Assembly: GCA_945897555.1 (NCBI GenBank)
Contig: CAMDGF010000005.1
Span: 44,032-108,031 of the forward strand
Reading direction: 5' to 3'
Length of the DNA stretch: 64,000 nt
Source of the DNA: Klebsiella pneumoniae
GTDB lineage: Bacteria; Pseudomonadota; Gammaproteobacteria; Burkholderiales; UBA3065
Numbering within the stretch: the stretch's first letter is position 1; every line of letters begins with the position of its first letter. The notes below the pieces were generated by a model. The model was not told the DNA's origin and searched no databases. It saw only the letters and a list, made by a program, of their open reading frames with translations. Positions 1 to 14,300 of this stretch are shown piece after piece. A program made the position numbers and the translations under genes.

Positions 1-2
1 GC

Positions 3-971
3 AGTGGGCTGTATCGGGTCACCCACCCTTTGTCGGCTTGCTGCGACGCCGGACTCCTGCAATTCGCGGCGGTCGAGACCTTCATCACCGGTGGGCGGTT
101 TCCGACGCAGGGCGAGTTGCTGCGTCTCAAACCTGACGTGATGGCTGTGCATGCGGCGCTGGGGGATCAGGCGATCGACTTCCTCAGCGAACTTAAGGTC
201 AGCTTTCCATCGATCCGGCGCATCTTTGCACTCGATGACCTGGTCTCGCAGTTACCCCGAAAGAATAATCTTTACAAGGGTTTCGTCAGCCAGTTCCGCG
301 ATGCCCGGCCGCGCTTGCGGGCAGCGCTTCGCCACTGCGACCGCTTGATCGTCTCGACCAAGCCCCTCGCGGACCTCTGCAGCGATATGGTCGAGGACAT
401 CGTCATCGTCCCCAACCGGCTCACCGACACATGGCGAGGCCTCGAGGCACAGCGCAATGTCGGGCGCCGACCGCGCGTGGGTTGGGTGGGTGCGTTGCAA
501 CATCAAGGCGATCTCGAGGTGATCGATGCGGTGGTCGAGGCGCTTCGCGACGAGGTCGATTTCGTTTTCATGGGCATGGCGACCGACCGCATCAAGCCGC
601 GCCTGAAGGAGTTCCACGACGCGGTGGTGTGGGACGAATACCCGGCCAAACTGGCATCGCTCAACCTCGATATCGCGCTGGCACCGCTTGAGATGGTTCC
701 CTTCAATGAGGCCAAGAGCAACCTTCGCATCCTTGAATGTGGTGCAGCGGGCTTCCCGATGATCTGCAGCGACATCTTCCCCTTTCAGCAAGACAACGCG
801 CCGGTGACCTTGGTGCCCAACGAGCCCGAAGCTTGGATCGAGGCCATCCGGGCGCTTGCTGTCGATCCGGACCGTCGGGCGCGAGAGGGCGACATGCTCC
901 GCGACTGGGTGCGGTCGCGCTACATGCTCACCGATCATGTGGACGAGTGGGTCAGGGCCTTCGTCGGCTGA
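3..971 (+). CDS. Glycosyltransferase (GT4/GT1-like), 5' end outside window
   Basis: The reading frame is already open at the window edge, so this is the C-terminal part (about 322 residues) of a longer protein; the TTG near base 30 is not a credible start. The segment [14 protein letters not shown] followed by [17 protein letters not shown] and then [16 protein letters not shown] matches the second Rossmann half of GT-B glycosyltransferases, where the conserved acidic residue and glycine-rich loop bind the nucleotide-sugar donor. The protein likely acts in surface polysaccharide or O-antigen synthesis in the cytoplasm. The sugar and acceptor cannot be read from the sequence. alaS begins 5 bases after the stop codon, so the two may be co-transcribed although unrelated in function. 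Confidence 0.75.
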   Translation, partial: SGLYRVTHPLSACCDAGLLQFAAVETFITGGRFPTQGELLRLKPDVMAVHAALGDQAIDFLSELKVSFPSIRRIFALDDLVSQLPRKNNLYKGFVSQFRDARPRLRAALRHCDRLIVSTKPLADLCSDMVEDIVIVPNRLTDTWRGLEAQRNVGRRPRVGWVGALQHQGDLEVIDAVVEALRDEVDFVFMGMATDRIKPRLKEFHDAVVWDEYPAKLASLNLDIALAPLEMVPFNEAKSNLRILECGAAGFPMICSDIFPFQQDNAPVTLVPNEPEAWIEAIRALAVDPDRRAREGDMLRDWVRSRYMLTDHVDEWVRAFVG

Positions 972-976
972 GACAG

Positions 977-3582
<2,606 letters not shown>

Positions 3583-3586
<4 letters not shown>

Positions 3587-4059
3587 AACCCGAAGCGGAT
3601 ACCTGGGCCGTAACGGTAGAAGGGGTGGGGGTAGCCGAACGGATAGCGGCTGAGGGCGCGGAGCTCCATCTCGTTGCGAAGGCGGCGCAGGTCGTTGACA
3701 TGGTCTTGCTGCTGCTGCGCGACCCGCCCCTTCCAGGTGTCACCGATGGCATCAAGCTGGCGCTGGTGGATCCAGTCGAGCACGTCGGGGTGGACCCCCG
3801 CAGCCAACTGGCCAGCGACCTCCGACGGCTTGATATCGAGCACAGTGCTGGTGCGATCGAGTTCGACGATGATGTCCGACGGGCTCTTGCCATCGCGTGT
3901 CAAACGCTGGATATCGCTCAGCGACAACGGAAACACGGTGGGCTGCACCACACGAGACTCACCCTCGCGTGAAAGCAGGCGGTCGTTGCCGGGCGTGGTT
4001 GCACAGCCTTGCAACGCCACAGCCAAGCCCGCCAGGGCCAAAGAGGTGGAGAAGCGCAT
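3583..4059 (-). CDS. Small putative outer-membrane lipoprotein
   Basis: A 158-residue protein with a lipoprotein signal: a short basic start, a hydrophobic stretch, then the lipobox LQGC with the lipidated cysteine at residue 19. The mature part has no domain I can name. It contains a segment reading [21 protein letters not shown], which resembles the helical repeats of small bacterial lipoproteins that sense or bind peptides, and a Gln- and Arg-rich helix ([16 protein letters not shown]). The tail is Tyr-, Pro- and Gly-rich ([15 protein letters not shown]). It is convergent with alaS, with a 4-base overlap. It lies downstream of ohrR but is separated from it by a stem-loop, so it may be a separate unit. 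Function unknown. Confidence 0.7.
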
Positions 4060-4096
4060 CGTGACCTATCCAGAACCTTACATGCGCTTGGACATG

Positions 4097-4128
4097 AATC
4101 GGCTGCAGCGGTTCGACCGCACCCGATT
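4097..4128 (-). terminator. Imperfect stem-loop directly after ohrR
   Basis: Two nested inverted repeats sit immediately after the ohrR stop codon. The outer arms AATCGG and CCGATT (4097-4102 and 4123-4128) pair perfectly. The inner arms GCGGT and ACCGC (4108-4112 and 4116-4120) pair around a 3-base loop. There is no T-run on the minus strand, so it is at best a weak or Rho-assisted terminator, or an mRNA 3'-end stabiliser. Confidence 0.35.
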
Positions 4129-4596
4129 TCAGTGGGCTGCTTTTCCCCCGCGCTGTTCGGCATCACGGTCGAGCGCCAGCAGGAGACTGTCTAGCGAGTC
4201 CTGCAGAGCGCGAAAGGCCTGTGCGTCGAGGCCCGTGCTACACGCAAGCTCGCGCTGCACCGCGGCGACCTTCTCCTCGATCTCGCGAGCGCGAGGGGTG
4301 AGCGCGATGTTGACGACCCGCTGGTCCACCTCATCCCGGGTTCGCGTGATCAGCCCAGCCAGTTCCATGCGCTTGAGCAGCGGCGTGACGGTGGCCGAAT
4401 CGAGCTTGAGGGTATCGGCCAGGCCTTTGACGGTCGAACGCTCGGCCTCCCAAAGGACCAGCAGAACCAGATACTGCGGGTACGTGAGATCCAAGGCAGA
4501 CAGGCGCGAACGATAAGCGCGCGTGATGGCTTGAGTGGCGGAGTAAAGGGAGAAGCACAGCTGCTTGCGCAGCCGCAAATTATCGAATCTCGACAT
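4129..4596 (-). CDS. ohrR: MarR-family organic hydroperoxide sensor/repressor OhrR
   Basis: A 155-residue MarR-type winged-helix repressor. The N-terminal RKQLCFSLYSA carries the peroxidatic cysteine (Cys14) at the position seen in OhrR proteins. LDLTYPQYLVLLVLWE and KLDSATVTPLLKRME are close to the Xanthomonas-type OhrR dimer and DNA-binding helices. A second cysteine near residue 119 (RELACSTG) fits the 2-Cys class, in which hydroperoxide forms an intersubunit disulfide and releases DNA. The chosen ATG puts Cys14 at family spacing; an ATG 36 bases upstream, just past the clpB stop, is also possible. The usual target, an ohr peroxidase gene, is not next to it. It lies 39 bases after clpB on the same strand, so it could also be expressed from the clpB transcript. 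Confidence 0.88.
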   Translation of the reverse strand: MSRFDNLRLRKQLCFSLYSATQAITRAYRSRLSALDLTYPQYLVLLVLWEAERSTVKGLADTLKLDSATVTPLLKRMELAGLITRTRDEVDQRVVNIALTPRAREIEEKVAAVQRELACSTGLDAQAFRALQDSLDSLLLALDRDAEQRGGKAAH

Positions 4597-4635
4597 TCGG
4601 TGAGTATAAGCGATTGGCCTGCTAAGTGACATCAC

Positions 4636-7251
<2,616 letters not shown>

Positions 7252-7282
7252 GGCAACCCTCAGTCGTGAGCGGATGCCTTCA

Positions 7283-7310
7283 ATCTTGGGCCCGTCAGCC
7301 CGAAATCAAG
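7283..7310 (-). promoter_or_regulatory. Sigma-32-like heat-shock promoter of clpB
   Basis: On the minus strand CTTGATT (7304-7310) is followed after 13 bases by CCCAAGAT (7283-7290). This resembles the sigma-32 consensus CTTGAAA, 13-15 bases, CCCCATnT. Predicted transcription would start about 25 bases before the clpB ATG. The match is imperfect (two mismatches in each box), but location and spacing are right for a heat-shock gene. Confidence 0.5.
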
Positions 7311-7320
7311 CTGCGGTGGG

Positions 7321-7530
7321 TCAGTGCCCCTTCAGGTGCACACCTGCCGGCAACGAATAGACGGTACCGCAGTAGGGGCACTTGGCTTCGCCACCCGGTG
7401 CGATCGGCAAGAACACGCGCGGATGGGTGTTCCAGAGCTTCTGCGAGGGCAGGGGGCAGTGCAGCGGCAGATCATCAGCCGCGAGTGTGACGTGGGTCTG
7501 GTCGAGTTCGGCGGGTTTGCTCATGCTCAT
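7321..7530 (-). CDS. Small zinc-finger protein (zf-CHCC type, NDUFS6-like)
   Basis: A 69-residue protein with four spaced ligands C25-x10-H36-x14-C51-x2-C54, ending CPYCGTVYSLPAG. This is the CHCC zinc-finger pattern shared with the complex I accessory subunit NDUFS6 and with small proteobacterial proteins commonly found beside ilvE. It follows ilvE by about 30 bases on the same strand, so it is probably co-transcribed. A second in-frame ATG two codons downstream is an alternative start. The cellular role in bacteria is not established; a link to respiratory complex I is suggested only by family resemblance. Confidence 0.8.
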   Translation of the reverse strand: MSMSKPAELDQTHVTLAADDLPLHCPLPSQKLWNTHPRVFLPIAPGGEAKCPYCGTVYSLPAGVHLKGH

Positions 7531-7560
7531 CTCCCGGCAGTTGTCTGCCTCAAATTGACA

Positions 7561-8511
7561 TTACACCGTGGTGAGCCATTCTTTGTGACCGGCATGTTGC
7601 CCCCGTACGCAGTCGAAGAACAGCCGCTGGATGCTTTCGGTGACTGGTCCGCGCTGGCCGCTGCCGATCGACCGGTTATCCAGCTCACGGATCGGCGTGA
7701 CTTCAGCGGCGGTGCCGGTGAAGAAAGCCTCCTCCGCGCAATACACCTCGTCGCGGGTGATGCGCTTCTCGATCACCGCCACACCGAGCTCGCTGGCCAG
7801 CGTCACGATGGTCTCACGAGTGATGCCCTCGAGGCAGCTGGTCAGGTCGGGCGTGTAGAGCTTGCCCTTCTTGACGATGAACAGGTTCTCTCCGGCGCCC
7901 TCGGCCACGTAACCATCCACGTCGAGCATCAATGCCTCGTCGTAGCCTTCGTTGGCGACCTCCTGGTGGGCAAGGATGCTGTTGGTGTAGGTCGACACTG
8001 ACTTGGCGCGACACATGTTGACGTTGACGTGATGCCGCGTGTAGCTGCTGGTCTTGACGCGGATACCCTTTTCCAGCGCTTCGGCGCCCAGATAGGTGCC
8101 CCATGACCAGGCCGCGACGATCAGGTGCGTCGACAGCTTGTTGGCGGCGATGCCCATGCCCTCGGAGCCGTAGAACACGAGAGGGCGGATGTAGCCAGAT
8201 TCGAGGCCGTTGGCCTTCACGGTCTCGCGGCAAGCCTGCATCACTGTCTGGCGGTCCCAGGGCATCTTCATCTGGAAGATGTGCGCTGAATTGAACAAAC
8301 GTTCGACGTGGTCTTCAAGACGGAAGATGGCGGTGTGGCCGTCTGCCGTGCGGTAGGCCCGGATACCCTCAAAACAGCCCATGCCGTAGTGCAGGGTGTG
8401 GGTGAGGACGTGGGTGGTGGCGTCGCGCCACGGCACGAGTTTGCCGTCGTACCAGATGTGGCCGTCGCGGTCGGACATCGACATGGTGGGGGAGCCTGCT
8501 TGCGCGTTCAA
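7561..8511 (-). CDS. ilvE: Branched-chain amino acid aminotransferase
   Basis: A fold-type IV PLP enzyme that transfers amino groups between glutamate and the 2-oxo acids of valine, leucine and isoleucine in the cytoplasm. HTLHYGMGCFEGIRAY near residues 38-53 is the family substrate-domain signature. The PLP lysine is in CRAKSVSTYTNS near residue 170. GAGENLFIVK and EGITRETIVTLA provide phosphate-binding residues. Length is 316 residues including a short extra N-terminus; an ATG nine codons in (MSMSDRDGHIWYDG) is an equally plausible start and gives the standard length. It sits between glnE upstream and the zinc protein downstream, all on the minus strand. Confidence 0.95.
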   Translation of the reverse strand: MNAQAGSPTMSMSDRDGHIWYDGKLVPWRDATTHVLTHTLHYGMGCFEGIRAYRTADGHTAIFRLEDHVERLFNSAHIFQMKMPWDRQTVMQACRETVKANGLESGYIRPLVFYGSEGMGIAANKLSTHLIVAAWSWGTYLGAEALEKGIRVKTSSYTRHHVNVNMCRAKSVSTYTNSILAHQEVANEGYDEALMLDVDGYVAEGAGENLFIVKKGKLYTPDLTSCLEGITRETIVTLASELGVAVIEKRITRDEVYCAEEAFFTGTAAEVTPIRELDNRSIGSGQRGPVTESIQRLFFDCVRGQHAGHKEWLTTV

Positions 8512-8596
8512 CAGGCTGCGGAGTTTAGCAGGGCGGTGCAGCCGTCGCCGGGCTGGGTCGACTCAGCGGGTGGTTGCGGACACCGCATCGGGGGGC

Positions 8597-11332
8597 TCAC
8601 GATGGCGGCATGCGACCGTGCAGCGCACTGACCGCCTTGGGCAGCGGGCCCATCACCGCGTCCCACAGCTCGACAACCGCGGCGCGGTCTTGGGCCCAAC
8701 CCGCTTCGGGCACATCGGAAGAGCCTTGGGCATTGAGCCGCAGCAGGTGCTGCTGCTGGCGGAAGCGGCGGTAGACGTCCTGAACGCGGGCAGCCAGCCC
8801 GGGGTCGATCAGACCGAGCCGGCCGGCATGACCCAACAGAGCGAGGGTGCCCAGGTTCTCGAGCAGTACCGGATGTTTCTCTGCGCCAGCAAGGATGCAG
8901 TACTGCACGACGAACTCGGTGTCGATGATGCCGCCACGGTCCTGTTTGAGGTTGAACACGCCCGGCTTGCTCCGGTGTGCATCGAGCATGCGCCGCCGCA
9001 TGTCGACGATGTCGCGGCGGGTGGCTTCGGCATCGCGCGGCGCAGCCAGTACGGCGCGGCGGATGTGCTCGACGCGCTCGCCGATGGTGGCGTCGCCGGC
9101 GGCCGCGCGCGCGCGCGTGAGTGCCTGCAGTTCCCAGGTCCAAGCCGAGGATTCGAGGTAGCGTTGCCAGTGCGCAACGCTGCAGACCAGAAGGCCGGCG
9201 TCGCCATCAGGCCGCAACCGCAGGTCGGTGTCGTAGAGCACGCCGGCGGCCGTGGTGCGGTTGAGCCAGCCATTGCAACGTTGCACCAGTCGCGAGTAGA
9301 CCTCGCCAGCGTCCGGGTGGTCGTCGTCGCAGACCCAGACAAGGTCAAGATCGGACGCGAACGAGAGCTCCTTGCCACCGAGCTTGCCGTAGCCGACCAC
9401 GCACACCGCAGGTGCAGGCCGGTGACGCCCACGCAAACCAGCCCAGACCCGCCCGATGACGGCGTCCAGAATGCCATCGGCCAGCGCCGTCAGCTCGTCG
9501 GCCAAGGCCTCGAGCGGCAAACGTCCGCTGAGGCCGCGAGCCACCAATCGGAAGGTCTGCGCCTGGCGGAAATGGCGCAGCGCATCCATCGCTGCCTCGG
9601 TGTCGTCGCCGATGGCGTCGAGTTCGCGCCCCAGTGCGGCGAACAACGCGTGCCAGTCTGCCGGGGCATCGAGTGTGCCGGCGTCCAGCAGCTCGTCGAG
9701 CAGAAGAGGGTGCTGGTTGAGATACTGGGCCAGCCAGCTCGACGCTGTCACGAGGCTGGCCACGTGGTGCAGCGCTTGTGGGTTCTCTTTGAGCAGGGCG
9801 AGGTAGCTCACCCGTCCGCCGATCGCCTCCACCAGCGCGACCAATGCGGCCAAGGCCTTGTCGCGCGCGGGTACGGCGCCTGCGGCTTCGAGCAGCCGCG
9901 GGATCAGCGCATCGACACGCGACTGCGCGGTGGCCGATAGCGTGCGGTATCGCGTGCCGTTGCGCAGTGATGCCAGATGCTCGCCGAGTGCCCGATCGAA
10001 ACCGCGCCGTTCGAGCTCGACGCCGTAGTGCTCGGCCGGCGCGGCCGCTTGCCAGAGCGCGCGGAAGCCCTCGTCGGGGGTCTCGCCGCCACGTTCCTCG
10101 AACACGTCTTCGAAGACCCTGGTGACGGCGTCACGGGTGGTTTGCGTCTCGGTGGCGAGGGCCGCCCAGTCGGCGCGACGCATCAGCCCGGTCACCCGGG
10201 CACGTCCTTCCTCCGATGACGGGAGCATCTGCGTCTGCGCGTCGTCGACGTACTGCAGGGCATGCTCGAGTCGGCGCAGGAAATCGTAGGCGGCGAGCAG
10301 CGTATGGGTGGCCTCGGCGGGCATACGGCCGTTGGCCGCTAAGCGCTGCAGCGCCTCGCGAGTGGCGCGTACGCGCAGGTCGGATTCGCGGCCACCACGG
10401 ATGAGCTGGAAGATCTGCGCGACGAATTCGATCTCGCGGATACCCCCCGGCCCGAGCTTGATGTTGTCGCGCAGGTCGCGCCGCGCCACCTCCGCGCGGA
10501 TCTGACGGTGCAGGTCGCGCAGTGCATCGTAGGCGCCAAAGTCGAGGTACTTCCGGTAGACGAACGGCTGCACGATGCGGTTGAGCGCCGCTTCGTCCTC
10601 TGCCGAGCCGGTGAGTACCCATGCCTTCATCCATGCATAACGTTCCCATGCCCGGCCATGGGCCAGCAGATACCCCTCGAGCATGGCGTGGCTGACGGCC
10701 AGCGGCCCGGCGTCGCCCCAGGGTCGCAGGCGCATGTCGACACGGAACACCGTACCGTCCGCGGTGACCTCCGAGAGCAAGCCGATGAGTGCACGCCCCT
10801 GGCGGATGAAGAAATCCTGATTGGCGATGCTGCGCTCGCCATCTGTGGCGCCATCTTCGGGGTAGACAAAGATCAGGTCGATGTCTGAAGAAGCGTTGAG
10901 CTCGCCGCCACCGAGCTTGCCCATCGCCACCACCTGCAGGTCTTGCTCGCGGCCAGAGCCATCGCGTGGCGTACCGAAGCGCTCGACCAATTCGCCGCGG
11001 GTGTGCCGCTCGGCAGACCGTACAGCCACCGCGGCGAGCTCGCTGAGTGTGGAGACCACCTCATCAAGGGGCGCCGCGCCGGTGGCATCGCGGATCAGCA
11101 GATGCGCTACGGTGCGCGCGCGCAGGTCGCGCAGCGCCTGGCCCAGTGCTTGGCCAGCAGCGACCGCAGAGGCGAGGCTGTCGCCCAGGCTCGATGGCAC
11201 GCAGGCCTCGTTGAGCGCCCTTTGCCAGTCGAACCCGCGCAGTGCGCGCATGCCGATGAGCCGGGCCAGGAACGGGCTATGGGCTACGAGCGGCGCGAGC
11301 GTGGGCGGCAGGTCGGGTGTCGGTGTGTGCAT
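8597..11332 (-). CDS. glnE: Bifunctional glutamine synthetase adenylyltransferase/adenylyl-removing enzyme
   Basis: Adjusts glutamine synthetase activity by adding or removing AMP on its regulatory tyrosine, under control of PII proteins. The product is 911 residues. Two nucleotidyltransferase domains are visible, each with a paired-aspartate signature: the N-terminal adenylyl-removing half has SSDIDLIF near residue 146, and the C-terminal adenylylating half has FASDLDLVW near 654 after GYGKLGGKEL. The family is usually about 900-946 residues, so it looks complete. The start ATG was chosen because the open frame further upstream would run under the divergent yhdP promoter region. ilvE follows 85 bases after the stop. 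Confidence 0.96.
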   Translation of the reverse strand: MHTPTPDLPPTLAPLVAHSPFLARLIGMRALRGFDWQRALNEACVPSSLGDSLASAVAAGQALGQALRDLRARTVAHLLIRDATGAAPLDEVVSTLSELAAVAVRSAERHTRGELVERFGTPRDGSGREQDLQVVAMGKLGGGELNASSDIDLIFVYPEDGATDGERSIANQDFFIRQGRALIGLLSEVTADGTVFRVDMRLRPWGDAGPLAVSHAMLEGYLLAHGRAWERYAWMKAWVLTGSAEDEAALNRIVQPFVYRKYLDFGAYDALRDLHRQIRAEVARRDLRDNIKLGPGGIREIEFVAQIFQLIRGGRESDLRVRATREALQRLAANGRMPAEATHTLLAAYDFLRRLEHALQYVDDAQTQMLPSSEEGRARVTGLMRRADWAALATETQTTRDAVTRVFEDVFEERGGETPDEGFRALWQAAAPAEHYGVELERRGFDRALGEHLASLRNGTRYRTLSATAQSRVDALIPRLLEAAGAVPARDKALAALVALVEAIGGRVSYLALLKENPQALHHVASLVTASSWLAQYLNQHPLLLDELLDAGTLDAPADWHALFAALGRELDAIGDDTEAAMDALRHFRQAQTFRLVARGLSGRLPLEALADELTALADGILDAVIGRVWAGLRGRHRPAPAVCVVGYGKLGGKELSFASDLDLVWVCDDDHPDAGEVYSRLVQRCNGWLNRTTAAGVLYDTDLRLRPDGDAGLLVCSVAHWQRYLESSAWTWELQALTRARAAAGDATIGERVEHIRRAVLAAPRDAEATRRDIVDMRRRMLDAHRSKPGVFNLKQDRGGIIDTEFVVQYCILAGAEKHPVLLENLGTLALLGHAGRLGLIDPGLAARVQDVYRRFRQQQHLLRLNAQGSSDVPEAGWAQDRAAVVELWDAVMGPLPKAVSALHGRMPPS

Positions 11333-11379
11333 CCTTGTCTTGGCGGGCCGTTGCAAGCGTGGGCAACCCCTACAATAAC

Positions 11380-14300
11380 GTGTCTGAGAGCACTCGCCGC
11401 CGTGTCTGTCCGCCCACCATCCGCTTGAATCCCGCAAACCCCCAAGACCCGAAGCCCCGCTCGAGCGCCCTGCAAGCGATCCTGCGGTCGGCTCCGCTGC
11501 GACTCGTGCTGGATGTGCACCGTTGGTTGTGGTGGCTGGTGGGTGGGCTCGCCGTGTTGCTTCTGGGCCTGCACCTGCTGCTTCGGGTCTGGGTGGTGCC
11601 GCAGATCCCCGAACGGCGTGGGGAGATCGAGTCGGCGCTGTCGGCTGCGATCCAGCGGCCGGTTCGTCTGGGGCACATCAGCGCAGGTTGGAGCGGCTTG
11701 CAGCCAAGGGTGGACATCGGGTCGCTCACCATCCTCGACCGCAACGGTGAGCCCGCCCTCGTGTTGCCTGCCATCAGCGCTGCAGTGTCATGGCGCTCTG
11801 TCGCGGCCAGGACGGTGGTCTTCAGCAGGCTCCGCACCGGTGGCTTGGAGCTGTATCTGCGCCGCACTGGCGATGGCACCGTTCTGCTTGGCGATATTCC
11901 GCTCAACCGGGGCGATGACAACCAGTTTCTCGACTGGCTGCAGCAGCAGAGCGGGATCGACCTCGAGCGCTCGGTGGTGCACTGGGACGACGCGCAGCGT
12001 GTTGCGCCCCGACTCACCCTGCGCAATGTGCATCTGAGCATCCGCAACCACGGCACCCGTCACCAGTTCGGCTTGCGTGCCGATCCGCCGGGCGATCTCG
12101 CGGGCCGACTCGACTTGCGTGGCGACTGGAATGGCACGTCGATCGCCCGGCCTGAGTCCGGCAAGGGGCGTCTCTACGCCGATCTGTCTAGCATCGATCT
12201 GGCCGCGCTCGCACCGTGGCTCGATCTGCCTTTGGGCATCCGAGCAGGCCGCGGCGCGTTGCGTCTGTGGCTCGATGTGGCCGGCACGAAGGTGACCGGT
12301 TTCACGGCCGATGCCGGGCTCAGCGGCTTGCTGGCGAATATCGAGGGGGCTGCCGAACCGCTTGAGGTGTCATCCATCGGTGGCCGTATCGGCCTCGTCA
12401 ACCGACCAGACCGGCATTCGCTGGAGTTGCGCCAGCTCTCTGTGCAGACCTCCGACGGTGTGGTGGCACCCGAAAGCACCCTGACGTGGCAGCAGCAGGG
12501 CGAGGGTGCGGATGCCCGGCACGTGCTGCGCATCGAGCATCTTGTGCTGGGCCCTTTGTTGCAGACGGCACCTGCGCTGCCTTTGCCCGAGCGGTTGCGA
12601 GAATTGCTCGTACGATCGGCACCCCGAGGCGAGCTGCGAGAGGTTCGCGCCGAGTGGCGTGGCAGTTGGGACGCGCCGAGCAGTTACGCGATCAAGGGCC
12701 GGTTCGACGAGGTCGGTAGTGCCCCTGTCGAGGGCTTGCCAGGCTTCGACCGTCTGTCAGGCACGCTCGACACCAACCATACCGGTGGGCGGCTCACCCT
12801 CCGCGGCGGGCCGGCGCCATTGCTCTGGCCCGAGCGATTCCGCCGCGCCATCCCTCTGCGCGGGCTCGATGCCGTGCTCAGTTGGCGCCGTCAGGGGGAG
12901 GGGTGGCGTTTCGATCTGGCCGATGCCCGCATCGACACCGGTGAGTTGCAGGCGAGTCTGCGCGGGAATTGGGCCCCTGCCTCGCACGCGCTGGAGATCG
13001 ATGCGCAGGTGACACGGCTCGACGCCACGAAGCTGGTGCATTACCTGCCGGAAACGGTCGGCAAGGGCACGCGGGACTGGCTCGAGTCGGCGTTCCCGGG
13101 CGGCGGCACGGCCTCGGGCGCCGCCCGTTTGCGGGGGGATCCAGCGCGCTTCCCCTTCGAGAACGGGGAGGGCGGGCGCTTCGAGGCGACCGCTGACCTG
13201 CAAGTGCCGTCGCTCATGTTCAGTCCGCAATGGCCGCGCTTGAGCAACGTCGAGGGCCGCCTACGTTTTGTCAATGCCGCGCTGTCAGCGGAGGGTGCGC
13301 GCGGCCGCGTCGGCAACAGCGACCTCGAGCAGATCAAACTCAGCATCCCCGATCTCGATGCCGCTGACCCGTTCCTCGACGTCAGTGGACGCATCGGTGC
13401 CAGCATCGCCGAGGTGCTCGATTACATCCAGACCAGCCCCGTCCGCCGCTTGGTCAGCGGTGCTACGGACGGCATGAGTGGTACCGGCAGGGCGAACCTC
13501 GGCATCACGCTGCGAGTGCCACTCAACCATTCGGTCGACACGACGGTGCGTGGCGAGGTCGGGCTTGATGCGAGCCGTTTGGAACTCGGCTCTGGCAGAC
13601 CGGCGATCACCGGTCTGTCGGGCCGCCTCCTGTTCACCGAGCGCGGTATCAGCAGCCCCGGACTCAGTGGCAACCTGCTCGGAGGCGCCGCGCGCGGAGT
13701 CATCAGCAGCCAACCGGGTGGCGTGGTCCACATCGAGGCCTCGGGCCGTGCCCGCATCGCTTCGCTGGCACAGCAGTTCCCGCTCGAGGCGTGGGGGCTG
13801 GCCAGCGGCGATACAGGCTGGCGCGGCGACATCAGCATCGGTCCGACATCCACCCGGCTGCTGGTGCAGTCTGAGCTCGAGGGCGTCACGCTCAGCCTGC
13901 CGGCGCCGCTCTACAAGGCTGCCGGGCAGCCGGCGCCCTTGCGCTTCGCGTGGCAGAGCGGTGAGCGCGGCGATCTCTATGAGCTCGACATCGGCGAGCG
14001 CGTCCGCGCCCGGGTGCAGAGCCGCAGTGGCGGGGCCGCTGCACCGAGGATCGAGACGGCGATGGTGGCTGTTGGCGGCGCGGCGCTGCCAGCGGCGCGG
14101 GCGCGCGGCATCGGTTTTGCGGCCGAGCTGCCGCAATTCTTCGCCACCCAGTGGCTGCCCGTGATCGAGCGCTTCACTGCGGGCGGCGACGGCGGCGCGC
14201 CATTGCCTGTGGAGGCGCGCATCAAGGCCGGGCGGTTCGAGCTCGAAGGACAGTTCCTCGGCGAGACCGAGCTCGTCGTCGACCGTCGCGACCGCATCTG

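Noticed and set aside
30..32. TTG as start of the first glycosyltransferase gene
   Set aside because: The frame is open to the window edge and the protein lacks its N-terminal half, so the gene begins outside.
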